Of a stretch of DNA of 64,000 bases, positions 62,199 to 64,000 are shown one piece after another; the stretch's first letter is position 1; every line of letters begins with the position of its first letter. The stretch covers positions 1-64,000 of the forward strand of contig JANWIG010000025.1 in NCBI GenBank assembly GCA_025449975.1. Direction: 5' to 3'. Made by a program: the position numbers and the translations under genes. Below the pieces are notes generated by a model. It was not told the origin of the DNA. It ran no database searches and saw nothing but the letters and a program-made list of their open reading frames with translations. The stretch comes from Thermoactinomycetaceae bacterium (lineage in GTDB: Bacteria > Bacillota > Bacilli > Thermoactinomycetales > Thermoactinomycetaceae).

Positions 62199-62466
62199 GA
62201 GTGAGAGAGATAAAGTTGGTAATAAGTTTGCGAATCAAGAGAGTGTATGGAAAGGGGGGAATCCGTTAACGAAAAACGAACCAGTCGATATATAGAAGTG
62301 GAAGAGATGTCATCATCGAGCAAAACCGTAAGTTGCACGGGAAGCGATGCCTGTGGAGTGTTTAGATCCAGTCGGTACTAGCGAGTAAGCGGAGAGATCG
62401 GACACGATGAAGCAGGAAAAAACAAAACACTGCTCGAGTTTTATCTGTTTTTCGTTACGGAGAAAT
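62199..62466 (+). other. Leader region of the yitJ-type gene
   Basis: No riboswitch is recognised in these 268 nt. A 44-codon frame (ATG 62246) is probably fortuitous. The end of the region is occupied by copy B of the dispersed hairpin repeat. Confidence 0.3.
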
Positions 62467-62469
62467 GTG
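62408..62469 (+). repeat. Dispersed hairpin repeat, copy B
   Basis: GAAAAAAC (62416-62423) and GTTTTTC (62447-62453) arms with inner AAAAC / GTTTT pairing and TCGAGTTTTATC; then ACGGAGAAATG. Shares about 85 percent of positions with copy A by eye. Its 3' end supplies the GGAG ribosome binding site of the next gene. Confidence 0.55.
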
Positions 62470-64000
62470 AAAAAGAGAACATTACGGGAACATCTCGCCG
62501 ATTCCCTTTTAGTTGGCGACGGGGCGATGGCCACTTATATGTATCAACAGGGTGTATCGATTGGGCAGTGTGTCGAAGAGCTGGTGCTTACCAATCCGCG
62601 CTTTGTCAGTCAGGTTCATCAAGCCTATTACCAAGCGGGTGCGCGTCTGATTGAAACCAACACCTATGGTGCCAACCGCGACCGCTTGGCACGTTATGGT
62701 TTGGATAGCAAAATCATTCGTTTAAATCGAGAAGCAGTCAAAATAGCCCGTGAAAGTGTGGGCGATGATGCGTATGTCGTTGGCTCGATCGGTTCCGTCC
62801 GCGCTGGACGTGTACAAGAGATCGATCCGGAAACCTATCGCGATATTTATGAAGAGCAAGCGACTGCTCTCTTGCATGCCGATGTGGATGGCATTATTTT
62901 AGAGACGTTTTTGGACTTATCGGAAGCGTTGATCGCTGTACAGACGATTCGTTCGCTGACTGATCGCCCGCTGTTTGCCCAGCTGTCGACATTGGAGGTA
63001 GGACGCACGCGCGATGCTTTTACATTGACCGAAGCTTTTGCCAAGCTGGCTGCTGCAGGAGCCGATGGTGTGGGCATCAATTGTCGATTGGGTCCGGTGG
63101 AGATTTTGCGCAGCTTGGAAAATAGCGTGATTCCGGAGCAATTGATTATTTCCGCTTTTCCCAATGCGGGTCGGTTGGGTATGGATGATGGCGAAATGCA
63201 ATACAAATCAGACCCCGCTTACTTTGCCGAAACAGCCCACTTGCTGGTGGAGCAGGGGGTCCGTTTGATCGGAGGATGCTGTGGAACGACACCTGCCCAT
63301 ATTGAACAAATCGCTCAGGCTTTGGCGGGAAAGAAACCTGTTCCACGCCGAAATCCGGAACCGAAATTGATTGAAGTAACGGTTTTGGAACCCAAAACTG
63401 AACGAACCCAACCCAATGTGTTGGAACGAGTCAAACAGGGGCGCACAGTGATTTGTGAGTTGGATCCACCCAGAGATTTGGATATTCGCCACTTTTTAAA
63501 TGGAGCCCATCGGCTGGCAAAAGCGGGTGTGGATTGGGTGACTCTTGCCGATAATTCATTGGCGACGGCAAGGATGAGTAATCTCGCTCTTGGAGCGATC
63601 TTAAAGAAGCAGTTGGGAGTCGAACCTCTGCTGCATATCACTTGTCGGGATCGGAATTTATTGGGGCAACAATCTCATCTCATGGGGCTTCACGCTTTGG
63701 GAATCGATCAGATTCTGGTCATTACCGGCGATCCGACGCGAATGGGCGATTTGCCTGGGGCTAGCTCCGTCTATGATGTGACGTCTTTTGAACTGATTCG
63801 GATGGTGAAACAGCTCAATCAGGGAATCTCCTTTTCCGGAAAACGATTGAAGCAAAAAGCCCATTTTGTTGTGGGAACGGCGTTTAACCCCCATGTTGCC
63901 AAAATCGAGGCGGCTGTTAAGAGGTTGCGTAAAAAGATTGAAGCAGGGGCCGACTTTGTGATGACCCAGCCGATTTACGATGAACAGGGAATTTTAAATT
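62467..64000 (+). CDS. yitJ: Bifunctional homocysteine S-methyltransferase / methylenetetrahydrofolate reductase (YitJ-like, 3' partial)
   Basis: The frame stays open to the last base; 511 codons are seen. The N-terminal half is a homocysteine S-methyltransferase domain (VGDGAMATYMYQQG, ETNTYGANR, and zinc cysteines in GGCCGTTPAH). The C-terminal half starts a MetF-type reductase (CELDPPRDLD, LLHITCRDRN, ITGDPTRMGD, ADFVMTQPIYD). Such fusions supply methyl-THF and may salvage methyl groups. The GTG at 62467 is chosen for its GGAG 5 nt upstream; an in-frame ATG at 62407 lies inside the repeat. It follows metH, its methyl-THF-using partner. Confidence 0.92.
   Translation, partial: MKKRTLREHLADSLLVGDGAMATYMYQQGVSIGQCVEELVLTNPRFVSQVHQAYYQAGARLIETNTYGANRDRLARYGLDSKIIRLNREAVKIARESVGDDAYVVGSIGSVRAGRVQEIDPETYRDIYEEQATALLHADVDGIILETFLDLSEALIAVQTIRSLTDRPLFAQLSTLEVGRTRDAFTLTEAFAKLAAAGADGVGINCRLGPVEILRSLENSVIPEQLIISAFPNAGRLGMDDGEMQYKSDPAYFAETAHLLVEQGVRLIGGCCGTTPAHIEQIAQALAGKKPVPRRNPEPKLIEVTVLEPKTERTQPNVLERVKQGRTVICELDPPRDLDIRHFLNGAHRLAKAGVDWVTLADNSLATARMSNLALGAILKKQLGVEPLLHITCRDRNLLGQQSHLMGLHALGIDQILVITGDPTRMGDLPGASSVYDVTSFELIRMVKQLNQGISFSGKRLKQKAHFVVGTAFNPHVAKIEAAVKRLRKKIEAGADFVMTQPIYDEQGILN

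Noticed and set aside
62246-62380. A 44-codon frame in the yitJ leader
   Set aside because: Preceded by a weak purine stretch only; no recognised content and no sign of a leader-peptide arrangement.

Overview
This 64 kb window is chromosomal DNA from a low-to-mid GC, endospore-forming member of the Bacillales. The evidence is sporulation and germination genes (spmA, spmB, a GerW/YtfJ protein, spoIVA, ypeB) and long stretches of Bacillus subtilis-like gene order: dacB-spmA-spmB, resBCDE, the ypbD-mecB-gudB-ypdA block, cmk-ypfD-yphA-der-plsY-gpsA-yphE-yphF-spoIVA-hbs, mtrA-mtrB-hepS-menG-hepT-ndk, and metI-metC. It is not B. subtilis itself. Menaquinone genes of the futalosine type (mqnA, a UbiA-family prenyltransferase, ubiX) sit between menG and hepT, and the TlpA/ResA-like gene is inverted relative to resBC. 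A Thermoactinomycetaceae-like relative would fit, but that assignment is inference.

Layout. 1-9.7 kb: end of a dicarboxylate transporter gene, a 14-fold Sel1-repeat protein, speE, ytfI/ytfJ, dacB-spmA-spmB and a GNAT protein. 9.8-17.6 kb: a thioredoxin-like/membrane protein pair on the minus strand, rluB, then the cytochrome c maturation and redox-signalling operon resB-resC-resD-resE, followed by a 119-nt nested hairpin. 17.7-24.1 kb: a structured gene-poor stretch, a DUF4262-like protein, and minus-strand SDR, serine biosynthesis (T-box, class V aminotransferase, serA) and ppa. 24.2-32.3 kb: rhodanese, ferredoxin, CPBP protease, MecA-type adaptor, glutamate dehydrogenase, YpdA, asparaginase and YpeB. 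32.7-42.5 kb: cmk to spoIVA.

42.8-47.3 kb holds the most unusual object. The single-copy-looking gene for the nucleoid protein HU is cut into three exons (48, 17 and 48 codons) by two group II introns of 2,010 and 2,106 nt. Both introns have a canonical 34-nt domain V, a domain VI with bulged adenosine, a GTGCG 5' end, a CCCTAC 3' end, and an EBS1 hairpin loop that pairs over 6 nt with its own 5' exon. Each encodes a reverse transcriptase/maturase-family protein with an X domain, but both proteins have lost RT catalytic residues (YLDT and YADQ in place of YADD) and have no endonuclease domain. The simplest reading is two immobile, splicing-dedicated introns kept by selection for HU expression, comparable to organellar matK-type maturases.

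47.4-64 kb: folE, tRNA-Pro(GGG), mtrB, the prenyl-diphosphate/menaquinone cluster, ndk, and a methionine region (SAM-I riboswitch, metI, metC, metX, metH, and the start of a yitJ-type gene that runs off the end). A hairpin-forming ~60-bp dispersed repeat occurs once near ppa and once just before yitJ.
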